Assembly (NCBI GenBank): GCA_036844945.1
Contig: DAIUEV010000057.1
Span: 1-14,880 of the forward strand
From: Palsa-461 sp036844945
Lineage (GTDB): Bacteria > Actinomycetota > Acidimicrobiia > Acidimicrobiales > RAAP-2
Length of the DNA: 14,880 bases
Reading direction: 5' to 3'
Shown here: piece after piece, positions 6,719 to 13,908 of the stretch
Layout: every line of letters starts with the position of its first letter
Position numbering within the stretch: position 1 is the stretch's first letter
Notes under the pieces: model-generated
Seen by the model: the letters and a program-made list of their open reading frames with translations, nothing else
Database searches by the model: none
What the model was told of the DNA's origin: nothing
Translations under genes and position numbers: made by a program

Positions 6719-7459
6719 AAGGGCGTCATCCTCGCCGGGGGGACCGGCTCCCGTCTCCATCCGCTGACCAGGATCACCAACAAGCACCTGCTCCCCATCT
6801 ACGACCGCCCGATGATCCAGTGGGCGATCGAGGCGGTGGTGAAGGCCGGCGTGACCGAGGTGATGCTGGTCACCGGGGGCGCGCACGCCGGTGAGTTCCT
6901 CCGGCTGCTCGGGAACGGCCACGAGGTCGGCCTCGACCTCCTCACCTACGGCTACCAGGAGGGTCCGGGAGGCATCGCCGACGCCCTGGGGCTGGCCCAG
7001 CGGTTCGCCGACGACGAGCCGATCCTCGTGATGCTGGCCGACAACATCGTGGAGCGCTCGATCGCCCCGACGGTGAACGCCTTCCGGGCCGACCCGAGCG
7101 GCGCACGTATCCTGCTCAGCCCGGTCGAGCGGCCCGAGCACCTCCGTCACCTGGGCGTGCCCGAGATCACGGCCGACGGCCGGGTGGTCCGGATCTTCGA
7201 GAAGCCCGAGGAGCCGCCGAGCCCGTACGCGGTGACCGGGGTTTACTGCTACGACGCGTCGGTCTTCTCGGTGATCCCCACCCTCGTCCCCTCGGCCCGC
7301 GGCGAGCTCGAGATCACCGACGTGAACAACCACTACGCGGCGGCGGGCGCCCTCCGCTACGACGTGCTGGAGGGATTCTGGGGCGATGCCGGCGAGTCGA
7401 TCGATGCCTACTACGCGGTGAACGACTTCGTCCGCGCCCACGGCGCCAACAAGGGCTAG
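6716..7459 (+). CDS. rfbA: Glucose-1-phosphate thymidylyltransferase-like sugar nucleotidyltransferase
   Basis: Enzymes of this family join a sugar-1-phosphate to a nucleoside triphosphate. RfbA/RmlA makes dTDP-glucose for rhamnose and other deoxysugars. The 247-residue protein carries the nucleotide-binding signature GGTGSRLHPLTRITNKHLLPIYDRPMI (residues 8-34, with Lys23). It then shows YQEGPGGIADAL (80-91), the metal-binding Asp109 in MLADNI (usually LGDN), and FEKPEEPPSPYAVTGVYCYD. The start is GTG 6716. It is shorter than classical RfbA (about 290), ending soon after FWGDAGESIDAY, and so belongs to the short subfamily. No rfbB, rfbC or rfbD lies nearby, so the actual nucleotide and sugar are uncertain. 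Confidence 0.82.
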   Translation: MKGVILAGGTGSRLHPLTRITNKHLLPIYDRPMIQWAIEAVVKAGVTEVMLVTGGAHAGEFLRLLGNGHEVGLDLLTYGYQEGPGGIADALGLAQRFADDEPILVMLADNIVERSIAPTVNAFRADPSGARILLSPVERPEHLRHLGVPEITADGRVVRIFEKPEEPPSPYAVTGVYCYDASVFSVIPTLVPSARGELEITDVNNHYAAAGALRYDVLEGFWGDAGESIDAYYAVNDFVRAHGANKG

Positions 7460-7480
7460 CTCCGAGGTTCCGCGCCGAGG

Positions 7481-7503
7481 CGGAGCATCCCAGCTCCGTC
7501 TTT
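7481..7503 (+). terminator. Terminator after the nucleotidyltransferase gene
   Basis: CGGAGC (7481-7486) and GCTCCG (7493-7498) form a 6-bp GC stem with a 6-base loop, followed by TCTTT. It lies 21 bases after the stop. A second GCTCCG at 7459-7464 could pair with the same CGGAGC instead. Confidence 0.55.
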
Positions 7504-7549
7504 CGACGTCGACTTCAGCGTTGCCCAGGCGGCGGCTGGAAGGCGTCCG

Positions 7550-7942
7550 CTACCGCTGAAAGAGCGACGCCGACCTGGGGAGGATCTCGATCCGGTGTCC
7601 ATCGGGGTCCGAGACCATCACCGTGTTTCGGGGCGTCTTCTCCGATGCATCGACACCGGCCCGCTCGAGCGCTGAGCACACTGCATCGAGGTCGTCGCCG
7701 GCGACCGCCAGTGCCATGTGGTTCATCTCCTGACCGCCGTGCACGTCCTGGCCCCGAACCTCAAAGAGATCGAGGCCCTGAGAACCGGCCCCAAGGAAGC
7801 TCATCGTTGGGGGGCCACCCATCGACGGAGAGTTGTCTGCGAAACCAAGTACCTCGATGTAGAACTGCCTGGAACGCTCCAAGTTCGAGACGTGCAGCAC
7901 CACATGGTTGATCTCGGTGACTTGCAGGATTGATTCGGCCAT
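7550..7942 (-). CDS. VOC (glyoxalase/bleomycin-resistance fold) family protein
   Basis: This is a 130-residue member of the vicinal-oxygen-chelate superfamily, metal-dependent enzymes or binding proteins including glyoxalase I, extradiol dioxygenases and bleomycin/fosfomycin resistance proteins. Two beta-alpha-beta-beta-beta modules are visible: INHVVLHVSNLERSRQFYIEVLGF (11-34) and MNHMALAVAGDDLDAVCSALERAGV (73-97). The protein ends in the hallmark SDPDGHRIEILP (111-122). Probable metal ligands are His13, His75 and Glu119, with Glu61 as a further candidate. The ATG start at 7942 is preceded on its strand by AAGGAG six bases upstream. Substrate cannot be told from sequence. A palindrome and a -10-like box lie directly upstream, suggesting regulated expression. 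Confidence 0.88.
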   Translation of the reverse strand: MAESILQVTEINHVVLHVSNLERSRQFYIEVLGFADNSPSMGGPPTMSFLGAGSQGLDLFEVRGQDVHGGQEMNHMALAVAGDDLDAVCSALERAGVDASEKTPRNTVMVSDPDGHRIEILPRSASLFQR

Positions 7943-7976
7943 CGGTACTCCTTGGCGTCCATGGGAGTCGCTGGCT

Positions 7977-7989
7977 GAAGGGTAACGCG
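7977..7989 (-). promoter_or_regulatory. Candidate -10 region of the VOC gene
   Basis: On the minus strand this reads CGCGTTACCCTTC and contains TACCCT (7984 down to 7979), which fits TANNNT. It lies 34 bases before the VOC ATG. The identical 13-mer is upstream of the dienelactone-hydrolase gene (4795-4807). No clear -35 is visible. Confidence 0.4.
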
Positions 7990-8006
7990 CACCTTGAATG
8001 CGCGTT
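7984..8006. promoter_or_regulatory. Perfect palindrome, possible operator of the VOC gene
   Basis: AACGCGCA (7984-7991) and TGCGCGTT (7999-8006) are exact reverse complements separated by 7 bases. It lies just upstream of, and by one base within, the presumed -10 of the VOC gene. It therefore occupies the -10/-35 spacer, where a dimeric regulator could act. Confidence 0.45.
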
Positions 8007-8042
8007 TCGCGCTTGGTTCATCAGGCGACGGTCGCTCCCCAT

Positions 8043-8111
8043 GTGGGCGCGTTTCCCGGCGACATCGACGCCGACCCGGGTCCCTGAGGGAGCGCATGGG
8101 AAAACGCCCAC
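8043..8111 (-). repeat. Imperfect inverted repeat with nested hairpins
   Basis: GTGGGCG plus TTTCCC (8043-8057) pair with GGGAAAA plus CGCCCAC (8098-8111), with a small bulge. The enclosed 40 bases hold GGCG/CGCC (8058-8061, 8069-8072) and TCCC/GGGA (about 8081-8091). Together they could fold as a three-way junction about 69 nt long. It is tRNA-sized but has no T-loop or anticodon arm. Confidence 0.35.
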
Positions 8112-8282
8112 CCTTCGAACCCGCCGTCGCGAGGTCCTGTTCCACGGCGAACCCTCGCGCCGCACTTAGGTGCCGCAGCGAGTCGCGGCCCTCCTGGCCG
8201 AACGAGTGCGACGAGACCGTCACCAGGCCCCGTCAAGGGTGGGGAAGGGAGGCTCGCGTGAGGGGGGAGTGCGCGCCGCGTT

Positions 8283-10265
8283 CTACTGGTCGACGCTCGG
8301 ATCGAATGTCACTCGGGTCGAAGGACCCAGCGCGTCGACCAGCTGGCGGACCGATGCGGCGACCCCGGGCCCGTCGAGCCCCAGCTCGGCGAGGAGGTCG
8401 TCCGGCCGCCCCTGGGGGATGTAGGCCCGCGGGATCCCGAGGTTGGCGACCGTGGGGAGGGCCCGGCCCTCACCCTGGGCCCACGCGGCCAGCGCATCGG
8501 TGACGAACATGCCGGCACCGCCGAAGCGCACGCCGTCCTCCACGCTCACGACGAGGCCGTGCCCGGCCGCGTCGGCGAGCATCTCGGGGTCTGGCGGGCT
8601 CACGACCCGGACGTCCCACACGGTGGCGTCGATCCCCTCGTTGGCGAGCTCTTGGGCGGCCGATTCGCAGGCCGCCACCATCTTGCCGACGCCGAGCAGG
8701 CAGACCCTGCCGTCCCCGGCCCGGACGCGCCGACCCCGCAGGCCCGACCCGGTCGCCAGCCCCCGAGGCGAGCGCGGCGGCGGGGTGGTCGGGAACCGGA
8801 TGACCGACGGGCCGTCGAGCTCGAGGGCGTCCGACAGCATCACCCCGACCTCCTCGGCGCACGAAGGAGCGAACACGGTCATGTCCGGGACCGCCAACGC
8901 GAGCGCCATGTCCCACACCCCGTGGTGGCTGGGTCCGTTCTCGCCGGTGATGCCGGCCCGGTCGAGCACGAACACGACCGGCAGCTGGTGCAGGCCGACG
9001 TCGAGGTTGGCCTGGTCGAAGGCCCGGGAGAAGAAGGTCGAGTAGACCGCCACGACCGGCTTGCGCCCGCCCATCGCCAGGCCGGCCGCCGCGGTGACCT
9101 CGTGCTGCTCGGCGATGCCGACGTCGAAGCAGCGGTCCGGGAACCGCTGCTGGAAGGCGAGCAGCCCAGTCGGGCCGGGCATGGCCGCTGTCAGGGCCAC
9201 GATTCGGGGGTCGCGCTCCGCCTCGGCGATGAGGGCGCGGGTGAAGGCGTCGGTGTAGCTGGCGGCCGGGATGGTCGCGCCCACGGTCGTGATCGCCTCG
9301 GCCGGCGGTGGGGTCCCCTCGACCGTGTCGGGCGCCGCGATGCGGGTCGCCTTCACGTCGTGGAGCCGCTGGACCTCGTCCTCCTCGGCCGGCGCATACC
9401 CACGGCCCTTCTGGGTGAGGACGTGGACCACGATCGGTCCGTCCCACTCGGCCGCGTTGGCGAACGCCTGCTCCATTTGGGCGATGTCGTGGCCGTCGAT
9501 CGGACCGGCGTAGCGGACACCCAGCGCCTCGAAGAAGACGTGGGGGGCGACGATCTCGCGCAACGCGCTGGTCAGGCCGAGCACACCAGAGGCGGCCATC
9601 TCGCCGACGGCGGGGATGTTGCGGATCCGCCGGCCGACCCGCGCCCGGGTCTGCACGTAGGCGGGGTGCAGCCGGAGGCTGGTGAGACTCTGGGAGAGGT
9701 GCGAGACGGTCGGCGCGTAGGAACGGCCGTTGTCGTTGAGGACCACCACGACCCTGCGGTTGGAGTGGCCGAGGTTGTTCAGCGCCTCGTAGGCCATGCC
9801 GCCGGTCAGGGCGCCGTCGCCCACGACCGCGACGACCCGGCGGGTGCCCCCAGAGCCGACCAGCTCGCCGCTCAGCTCGAGGGCGGTGGCGAGGCCGTGG
9901 GCGTAGGAGAGGGCGGTCGAGGCGTGGCTGTTCTCGATCCAGTCGTGGTCGGACTCGGCGCGGTTGGGGTAGCCCGAGAGGCCGCCCTCGCGGCGGAGGT
10001 CGACGAACCGGTGACGCCGTCCGGTGAGGAGCTTGTGCACGTAGGCCTGGTGGCCGGTGTCCCAGAGGATCGCGTCGTGCGGCGAGTCGAACACCCGGTG
10101 CAAGGCGAGGGTCAGCTCGACCGCCCCCAGGTTGGAGCCCAGATGCCCGCCGGTCTTGGTCACCGTCTCCACGATGAAGGCCCGGATCTCGACGGCCAGC
10201 TCGCTGAGTTGCTCGTAGCCGAGAGGCCGCAGGTCGGCGGGGGTCTCGATGCTGGGCAGGATCAT
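8283..10265 (-). CDS. dxs: 1-deoxy-D-xylulose-5-phosphate synthase
   Basis: DXS condenses pyruvate and glyceraldehyde 3-phosphate, using thiamine diphosphate, into 1-deoxy-D-xylulose 5-phosphate. This is the first step of the non-mevalonate isoprenoid pathway and also feeds thiamine and pyridoxal synthesis. The 660-residue protein is full length, slightly long. It shows LGSNLGAVELTLALHRVF (42-59), the HASTALSYAHG motif (114-124), the thiamine-diphosphate/Mg motif GDGALTGGMAYEALNN (149-164) with NDN (177-179), catalytic Glu386 in DVGIAEQHE, and DRAGITGENGPSHHG (435-449). The ATG start at 10265 gives the usual SIETPADLR opening; the Shine-Dalgarno is weak. The gene diverges from tldD across about 250 bases. 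No other isoprenoid gene is nearby. Confidence 0.96.
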   Translation of the reverse strand: MILPSIETPADLRPLGYEQLSELAVEIRAFIVETVTKTGGHLGSNLGAVELTLALHRVFDSPHDAILWDTGHQAYVHKLLTGRRHRFVDLRREGGLSGYPNRAESDHDWIENSHASTALSYAHGLATALELSGELVGSGGTRRVVAVVGDGALTGGMAYEALNNLGHSNRRVVVVLNDNGRSYAPTVSHLSQSLTSLRLHPAYVQTRARVGRRIRNIPAVGEMAASGVLGLTSALREIVAPHVFFEALGVRYAGPIDGHDIAQMEQAFANAAEWDGPIVVHVLTQKGRGYAPAEEDEVQRLHDVKATRIAAPDTVEGTPPPAEAITTVGATIPAASYTDAFTRALIAEAERDPRIVALTAAMPGPTGLLAFQQRFPDRCFDVGIAEQHEVTAAAGLAMGGRKPVVAVYSTFFSRAFDQANLDVGLHQLPVVFVLDRAGITGENGPSHHGVWDMALALAVPDMTVFAPSCAEEVGVMLSDALELDGPSVIRFPTTPPPRSPRGLATGSGLRGRRVRAGDGRVCLLGVGKMVAACESAAQELANEGIDATVWDVRVVSPPDPEMLADAAGHGLVVSVEDGVRFGGAGMFVTDALAAWAQGEGRALPTVANLGIPRAYIPQGRPDDLLAELGLDGPGVAASVRQLVDALGPSTRVTFDPSVDQ

Positions 10266-10303
10266 CCGGGCGCGTGGTCTCCGTGGCGAGAGGGCAAAGG
10301 ACC

Positions 10304-10309
10304 ACGCTA
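10304..10309 (-). promoter_or_regulatory. Candidate -10 box for dxs
   Basis: On the minus strand this reads TAGCGT, fitting TANNNT, about 38 bases before the dxs ATG. It would give a leader of roughly 30 bases. No recognisable -35 lies upstream, so the call is tentative. Confidence 0.3.
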
Positions 10310-10506
10310 CCCGGCGGCCCGAGACCGAACGGTGCCTGCCGGAGGGTCGGCCGGGTCCCGCAGGCCCCTTTCAACCGGGCCCGAACCCGGGCGGGCGGGG
10401 GCGAGGGCGACGGCGCTGGTCAGGTCGACGGCGTGTCGGGACTCGGTCCGTCACGCCTTTGCGCCGCCGGTTCCTGCCCCGGGAATGTGGTCGCGGGGCC
10501 GGTCAT

Positions 10507-10521
10507 TACGATGACGCCGTG
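10507..10521 (+). promoter_or_regulatory. Leaderless-type promoter of tldD
   Basis: TACGAT (10507-10512) fits TANNNT, and its last T is exactly 7 bases before the GTG start at 10519. Transcription would therefore begin at the start codon. There is no Shine-Dalgarno in front of this GTG, which agrees with a leaderless mRNA. Confidence 0.5.
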
Positions 10522-11919
10522 CCCGCACCCCCTCTGATCGACGCTGACGTCCTCGAACGGGTCCTGTCGGCCTCGTTGGCCAAGGGCGGTGACATGGCGG
10601 AGGTCTTCGCCGAGGACCGCCAGACCCGCTCGGCGATCCTGGACGACCGTCGGATCGAGGAGCTGTCCTCGGGCCGCGAGCGCGGCGCCGGGATCCGGGT
10701 GGTGGTCGGCGAGACCACCGGTTTCGCCCACACCGCCGACCTCTCGGAGCCGGGGCTCCTGGCCGCGGCCGAGGCGGCGGCTGCGGTGGCTCGCCAGGGC
10801 GGCGGGGGGACGAAGGCGGTGGCGCTGCCGCCGCGGTTCACCGCCCCCGAGCGCGACCTCACCCTGCCTTCGGACGTGGCCAAGGCCACCAAGCTCGAGC
10901 TGCTCGCCCGGGCCGACGACGCCGCCCGGGGGGTGGGGGCCGCCATTACCCAGGTTCAGGCCGCCTACGGCGACAGCCGCCGGCGGGTCCTCATCGCGAG
11001 CAGCGACGGCCGGCACGCCGAGGACGACCAGATCCGGACTCGGTTCAACGTGAGCTGCGTCGCCACCGGCGACACCGGCATGCAGACCGGCTACGAGTCG
11101 GTCGCCCGCACCGAGGGCTTCGAGGTGTTCGGCCGAGTGCGGGTCGAGGAGCTGGCCACCGTGGCCGCCAACCGGGCGGTCGCCAAGCTGTCGGCCCGGC
11201 CGGCCCCGTCCGGCGAGCTCCCGGTGGTGCTCGCCAGCGGGAGCGGCGGCGTGCTCTTCCACGAGGCGTGCGGCCACGGCCTCGAGGCGGACCACATCGT
11301 GAAGGACGCGTCGGTCTACGTCGGGAAGGTCGGTGAACAGGTGGCGAGCCCGCTCGTCACCTTGATCGACGACGGCACGGTCGGCGGTGAGTGGGGCAAC
11401 TTCGCGGTCGACGACGAGGGTCGGGCAGCCGCCCGCAACGTGCTCATCGAGGACGGGGTGCTCACCGACTACATGTGGGACTGGCTCCGGGCCCGCAAGG
11501 AGGGGCGCCAGTCCTCGGGCAACGGGCGGCGACAGACCTACCAGCACCTGCCGATGGTCCGCATGACCAACACCTTCCTCCTGGCCGGCACCGAGGACCC
11601 CGACGAGCTGATCGCCCAGACGCCGCACGGGGTGTACGTGGCGAAGCTCGGGGGCGGCTCGGTGAACACTGCGTCGGGTGACTTCGTGTTCGGGACCTCC
11701 GAGGCCTACCTCATCGAGAACGGGCGCCTCACCGCGCCGCTGCGGGACGCCAACCTCATCGGCAACGGCCCCGAGATCCTCCGCCGCATCGACGCGGTGG
11801 CGAACGACTTCGGCATGATGCCGGGGACCTGCGGCAAGGACGGCCAGAGCGTGCCGGTCGGGTGCGGGCAGGCGACGCTGCGTATCACCGGCGTGACCTT
11901 CGGGGGGACGGCCGGGTGA
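10519..11919 (+). CDS. tldD: TldD-type metalloprotease subunit
   Basis: TldD is the catalytic subunit of the TldD/TldE heterodimer, a zinc protease that degrades unfolded peptides and, in some bacteria, trims leader peptides of microcins or other modified peptides. The 466-residue protein is near family length (about 480). It carries the zinc motif HEACGHGLEAD with His248, Glu249 and His253. The third ligand is expected at Cys438 in MPGTCGKDGQ near the C-terminus. The GSGGVLFHEACGH context, the GGGSVNTASGDFVFGTSEAYLIENG stretch and the final VPVGCGQATLRITGV are family landmarks. The GTG start at 10519 fits the family N-terminus; sequence further upstream in frame is Arg/Gly-rich and not TldD-like. 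tldE follows with a 4-base overlap. Confidence 0.93.
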   Translation: MPAPPLIDADVLERVLSASLAKGGDMAEVFAEDRQTRSAILDDRRIEELSSGRERGAGIRVVVGETTGFAHTADLSEPGLLAAAEAAAAVARQGGGGTKAVALPPRFTAPERDLTLPSDVAKATKLELLARADDAARGVGAAITQVQAAYGDSRRRVLIASSDGRHAEDDQIRTRFNVSCVATGDTGMQTGYESVARTEGFEVFGRVRVEELATVAANRAVAKLSARPAPSGELPVVLASGSGGVLFHEACGHGLEADHIVKDASVYVGKVGEQVASPLVTLIDDGTVGGEWGNFAVDDEGRAAARNVLIEDGVLTDYMWDWLRARKEGRQSSGNGRRQTYQHLPMVRMTNTFLLAGTEDPDELIAQTPHGVYVAKLGGGSVNTASGDFVFGTSEAYLIENGRLTAPLRDANLIGNGPEILRRIDAVANDFGMMPGTCGKDGQSVPVGCGQATLRITGVTFGGTAG

Positions 11920-13277
11920 GCGACGAGCTGATGGCCCTGGCCGAGCGGGTGGTCGGGCAGGGCCGGCCGGGCGAGGAGATCGAGGCGTACGTCGCGACGG
12001 GCCAGGACGTCGAGGTGCGCGCCTACGACGGCGACGTCGAGTCGCTCTCGTCTGCGACCACGAGCGGCATCGGCGTCCGGTTGTTGCTCACCGGCGGGAG
12101 CGAGGGGGCCCGCCTCGGTTTCGCGTGGGCCGGCTCCCTCGACGCCGACGTCGTCGACTCGGCGGTCGAGGAGGCCCGGGACAACGCGGCGTTCGCCACC
12201 CCCGACCCCGATGTGGCCTTCGCCGTGCCCGACGGGGTGACGTCCGCCGAGCTGGACCTCTGGGACCCGAGCGTGGCGTCGGCCAGCACCGACGAGAAGG
12301 TCGCCCTCACCGTCGAGCTCGAGCGCCGGGTCCGGGACGCCGACCCCCGGATCCGCCAGGTCTCCTCGGCCGACTACGGCGACGAGCGGGTCGAGATGGC
12401 CCTGGCCTCGACGACCGGCATCCGCGCGGTCAGCCGGCGGACGACCGCCTACCTCTCGGCCGCCGCCATCGCCGGCGAGGGGAACGACAGCCACGTCGGC
12501 ACCGGGTTCAGCGTCCGGCGGGGTTTCGCAGAGCTCGACCCCGACCGGGTGGTGAGCGATGCCGTCGAGCGTGCGACCCGCATGCTCGGAGCGGTGAAGC
12601 CGCCGTCGGAGCGGATCACCGTCGTGTTCGACCGGCGGGTCGTGTCCTCCCTGCTCTCGATCGTCGCCTCGGGGCTGTCGGGCGAGGCGGTGGTGAAGGG
12701 GCGCTCGATCTTCGCCGGCCGCATCGGCGAGAAGGTGGCCACCGGCTCCTTCACCCTCGTCGACGACCCGACCGACGCGCGGGCGTTCTCGGCGGCGACC
12801 CACGACGCCGAGGGGCTGGCCACCCGGCGCAACACGCTCATCGACTCAGGGATGCTGCGCAGCTTCCTGTACGACACCGTCTCGGCGCGTCGCGCCGGGA
12901 CCTCGTCCACCGGCTCGGCCGTCCGGGGCGGGTTCGCCGGCACTCCCGGGGCCGGGTGCCGCGCCCTCGTCCTGCAACCCGGCCACCACGACCAGACCGC
13001 GATCCTTGCGGTTGTCGGCGAGGGCCTCTACGTCCAGTCGGTCACCGGGATGCACTCGGGGGTCAACGCGGTGAGCGGCGACTTCTCGGTCGGGGTCGAG
13101 GGGCTCATGATCCGCGACGGCGAGCTGGCCGAGCCGATCCGGGAGGCGACGGTGGCCTCGACGCTCCAGCGCATGCTCCAGTCGGTGCTGCACGTCGGCG
13201 CCGACATCGAGTGGCTGCCGGGCATCGCGGCCGGCCAGACCCTCGCCATCGGCGACATGCAGCTGAGCGGCACCTGA
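11916..13277 (+). CDS. tldE: TldE/PmbA-type protease partner subunit
   Basis: TldE (PmbA) is the inactive partner that pairs with TldD and shapes the substrate channel. The 453-residue protein matches the family length. It lacks the HExxxH zinc motif, as expected, yet shares the TldD fold. Recognisable features are TTSGIGVRLLLTGG (48-61), the DRRVVSSLLSIVASGLSGEAV region about 233-253, LIDSGMLRSFLYDTVSARR about 308-326, and the closing GVEGLMIRDGELAEPIREATV. The start is GTG 11916, whose last bases form the TGA stop of tldD (GTGA overlap). This means tight translational coupling and balanced production of both subunits. No modified-peptide precursor or maturation gene is seen nearby, so the substrate is unknown. 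Confidence 0.92.
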   Translation: MSDELMALAERVVGQGRPGEEIEAYVATGQDVEVRAYDGDVESLSSATTSGIGVRLLLTGGSEGARLGFAWAGSLDADVVDSAVEEARDNAAFATPDPDVAFAVPDGVTSAELDLWDPSVASASTDEKVALTVELERRVRDADPRIRQVSSADYGDERVEMALASTTGIRAVSRRTTAYLSAAAIAGEGNDSHVGTGFSVRRGFAELDPDRVVSDAVERATRMLGAVKPPSERITVVFDRRVVSSLLSIVASGLSGEAVVKGRSIFAGRIGEKVATGSFTLVDDPTDARAFSAATHDAEGLATRRNTLIDSGMLRSFLYDTVSARRAGTSSTGSAVRGGFAGTPGAGCRALVLQPGHHDQTAILAVVGEGLYVQSVTGMHSGVNAVSGDFSVGVEGLMIRDGELAEPIREATVASTLQRMLQSVLHVGADIEWLPGIAAGQTLAIGDMQLSGT

Positions 13278-13297
13278 CCCACTGTCGTCCTCGGTCG

Positions 13298-13404
13298 GGG
13301 CTCGTCTCGCTCCCGCCGCGCCGGTAGGTCAGATCCTCGGACGAGCCCAAGGACGCGGCCGGACGGCGCGGCCGTGCGGTCGAGGATCCGAAGGCGAGGA
13401 TCCG
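13298..13404. repeat. Inverted and direct repeats between tldE and the zinc-ribbon gene
   Basis: GGGCTCGTC (13298-13306) and GACGAGCCC (13340-13348) are perfect complements. GATCCTCG (13332-13339), inside that loop, complements two direct copies of CGAGGATCCG (13381-13390 and 13395-13404). The region separates converging genes, so the structures may end transcription in both directions, but no T-tract is present. Confidence 0.4.
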
Positions 13405-13513
13405 GGTCGGGAGCGCCCCCCGCTGCGTCCGCAGACGGTGGCCGACCGGTGATGGCCGTCCCGACCGCGCCGGACCCGACGTCTCTGGCCGTCATTGGAA
13501 GCCCAAAGACGCC

Positions 13514-13530
13514 GGTCCGGGCGAGGGACC
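13514..13530 (-). terminator. Weak terminator candidate after the zinc-ribbon gene
   Basis: Read on the minus strand, GGTCC and GGACC pair around a 7-base loop, 10 bases after the stop, followed by GGCGTCTTT. The stem is only 5 bp. Confidence 0.3.
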
Positions 13531-13540
13531 CGACCCGCGG

Positions 13541-13897
13541 CTACGACGAGCTGGAGGCGGCCGCCTTCTCGGTGCCGCTCGAGCCCGAGCTCTTCGACGA
13601 GTCCCCCGACGACGAGGAAGAAGAGGAGGAGGGCGGCGGGGTAGCGGGGCTCTTCGCGTCGCCCGAGGCCGTGTCCTTGGAGCCGGCCGTAGAGGCCGGT
13701 TCCTTGGTCGAGCGCTTGGAGGAGCGGCTGTCGTTCTTGTAGAAGCCGGTGCCCTTGAGGACGATCCCCACATTGCCGAAGACCTTGCGCAGCGCGCCCC
13801 CGCAGACCGGGCAGGCGGTCAGCGCGGGGTCCGAGAACGACTGCACCGCCTCGAACCGGTGTCCGCACGAAGTGCATGCGTACTCGTAGGTCGGCAT
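13541..13897 (-). CDS. FmdB family zinc-ribbon protein
   Basis: This is a small cytoplasmic protein of the FmdB/CxxC_CxxC_SSSS family, of unclear function; the name comes from a suggested regulator of a methylotroph amidase operon. It has 118 residues. The first 70 hold the zinc ribbon MPTYEYACTSCGHRFE with Cys8/Cys11 and Cys29/Cys32, then the conserved LRKVFGNVGIVLKGTGFYKNDSR. Residues from about 71 to the end are low-complexity Ser/Ala/Gly/Thr/Lys, including a run of eight serines, which fits the family's variable serine-rich tail. ATG at 13897 is chosen because GGAGG lies just upstream on its strand; a longer in-frame start lacks one. The gene diverges from moaC. Confidence 0.9.
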   Translation of the reverse strand: MPTYEYACTSCGHRFEAVQSFSDPALTACPVCGGALRKVFGNVGIVLKGTGFYKNDSRSSKRSTKEPASTAGSKDTASGDAKSPATPPPSSSSSSSSGDSSKSSGSSGTEKAAASSSS

Positions 13898-13908
13898 CAG
13901 GTCCTCCC

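Larger units (their letters stand above)
7943..8282. other. Non-coding spacer between dxs and the VOC gene, rich in inverted repeats
   Basis: About 340 bases without a supportable gene. Open frames crossing it have no ribosome site and run into dxs or VOC in other frames. It holds, from left: the VOC promoter region with an 8-bp palindrome (7984-8006); a larger imperfect inverted repeat (8043-8057 with 8098-8111) enclosing two smaller hairpins; and CGCGAGG (8128-8134) with CCTCGCG (8153-8159). Both flanking genes are on the minus strand, so it is the 3' untranslated region of dxs and/or the 5' region of VOC. Confidence 0.6.

Noticed and set aside
8043..8120. Possible tRNA: 69-base cloverleaf-like fold with 7-bp closing stem and a nearby TTCGAAC
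   Set aside because: No T-arm with the TTCRA loop in the correct place before the 3' arm, no anticodon arm, and TTCGAAC at 8114-8120 lies outside the closing stem with no matching 5-bp stem, on either strand.
7994..8503. Small gene in the dxs/VOC spacer
   Set aside because: The frame runs into dxs in antisense, is Arg/Pro-rich and lacks a ribosome binding site. The other frames here are similar.
8559..10514. 651-codon open frame on the plus strand opposite dxs
   Set aside because: It mirrors dxs in a GC-rich gene, has composition dominated by Gly, Arg, Val, Asp and His, and no recognisable motif. The dxs reading has all catalytic motifs.
10519..13277. tldD/tldE as part of a modified-peptide (RiPP) cluster
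   Set aside because: No short precursor peptide, cyclodehydratase, radical-SAM or exporter gene is nearby; the flanks are dxs and an FmdB-type gene.
12125..13327. 400-codon plus-strand frame overlapping tldE
   Set aside because: Arg/Pro/Gly-rich out-of-frame reading of tldE, with no family similarity.
13374..13742. Plus-strand frame with an acidic Asp/Glu run
   Set aside because: The acidic run is the antisense of the serine tract in the FmdB-type protein. The opposite frame has the zinc-ribbon cysteines and a good ribosome site.
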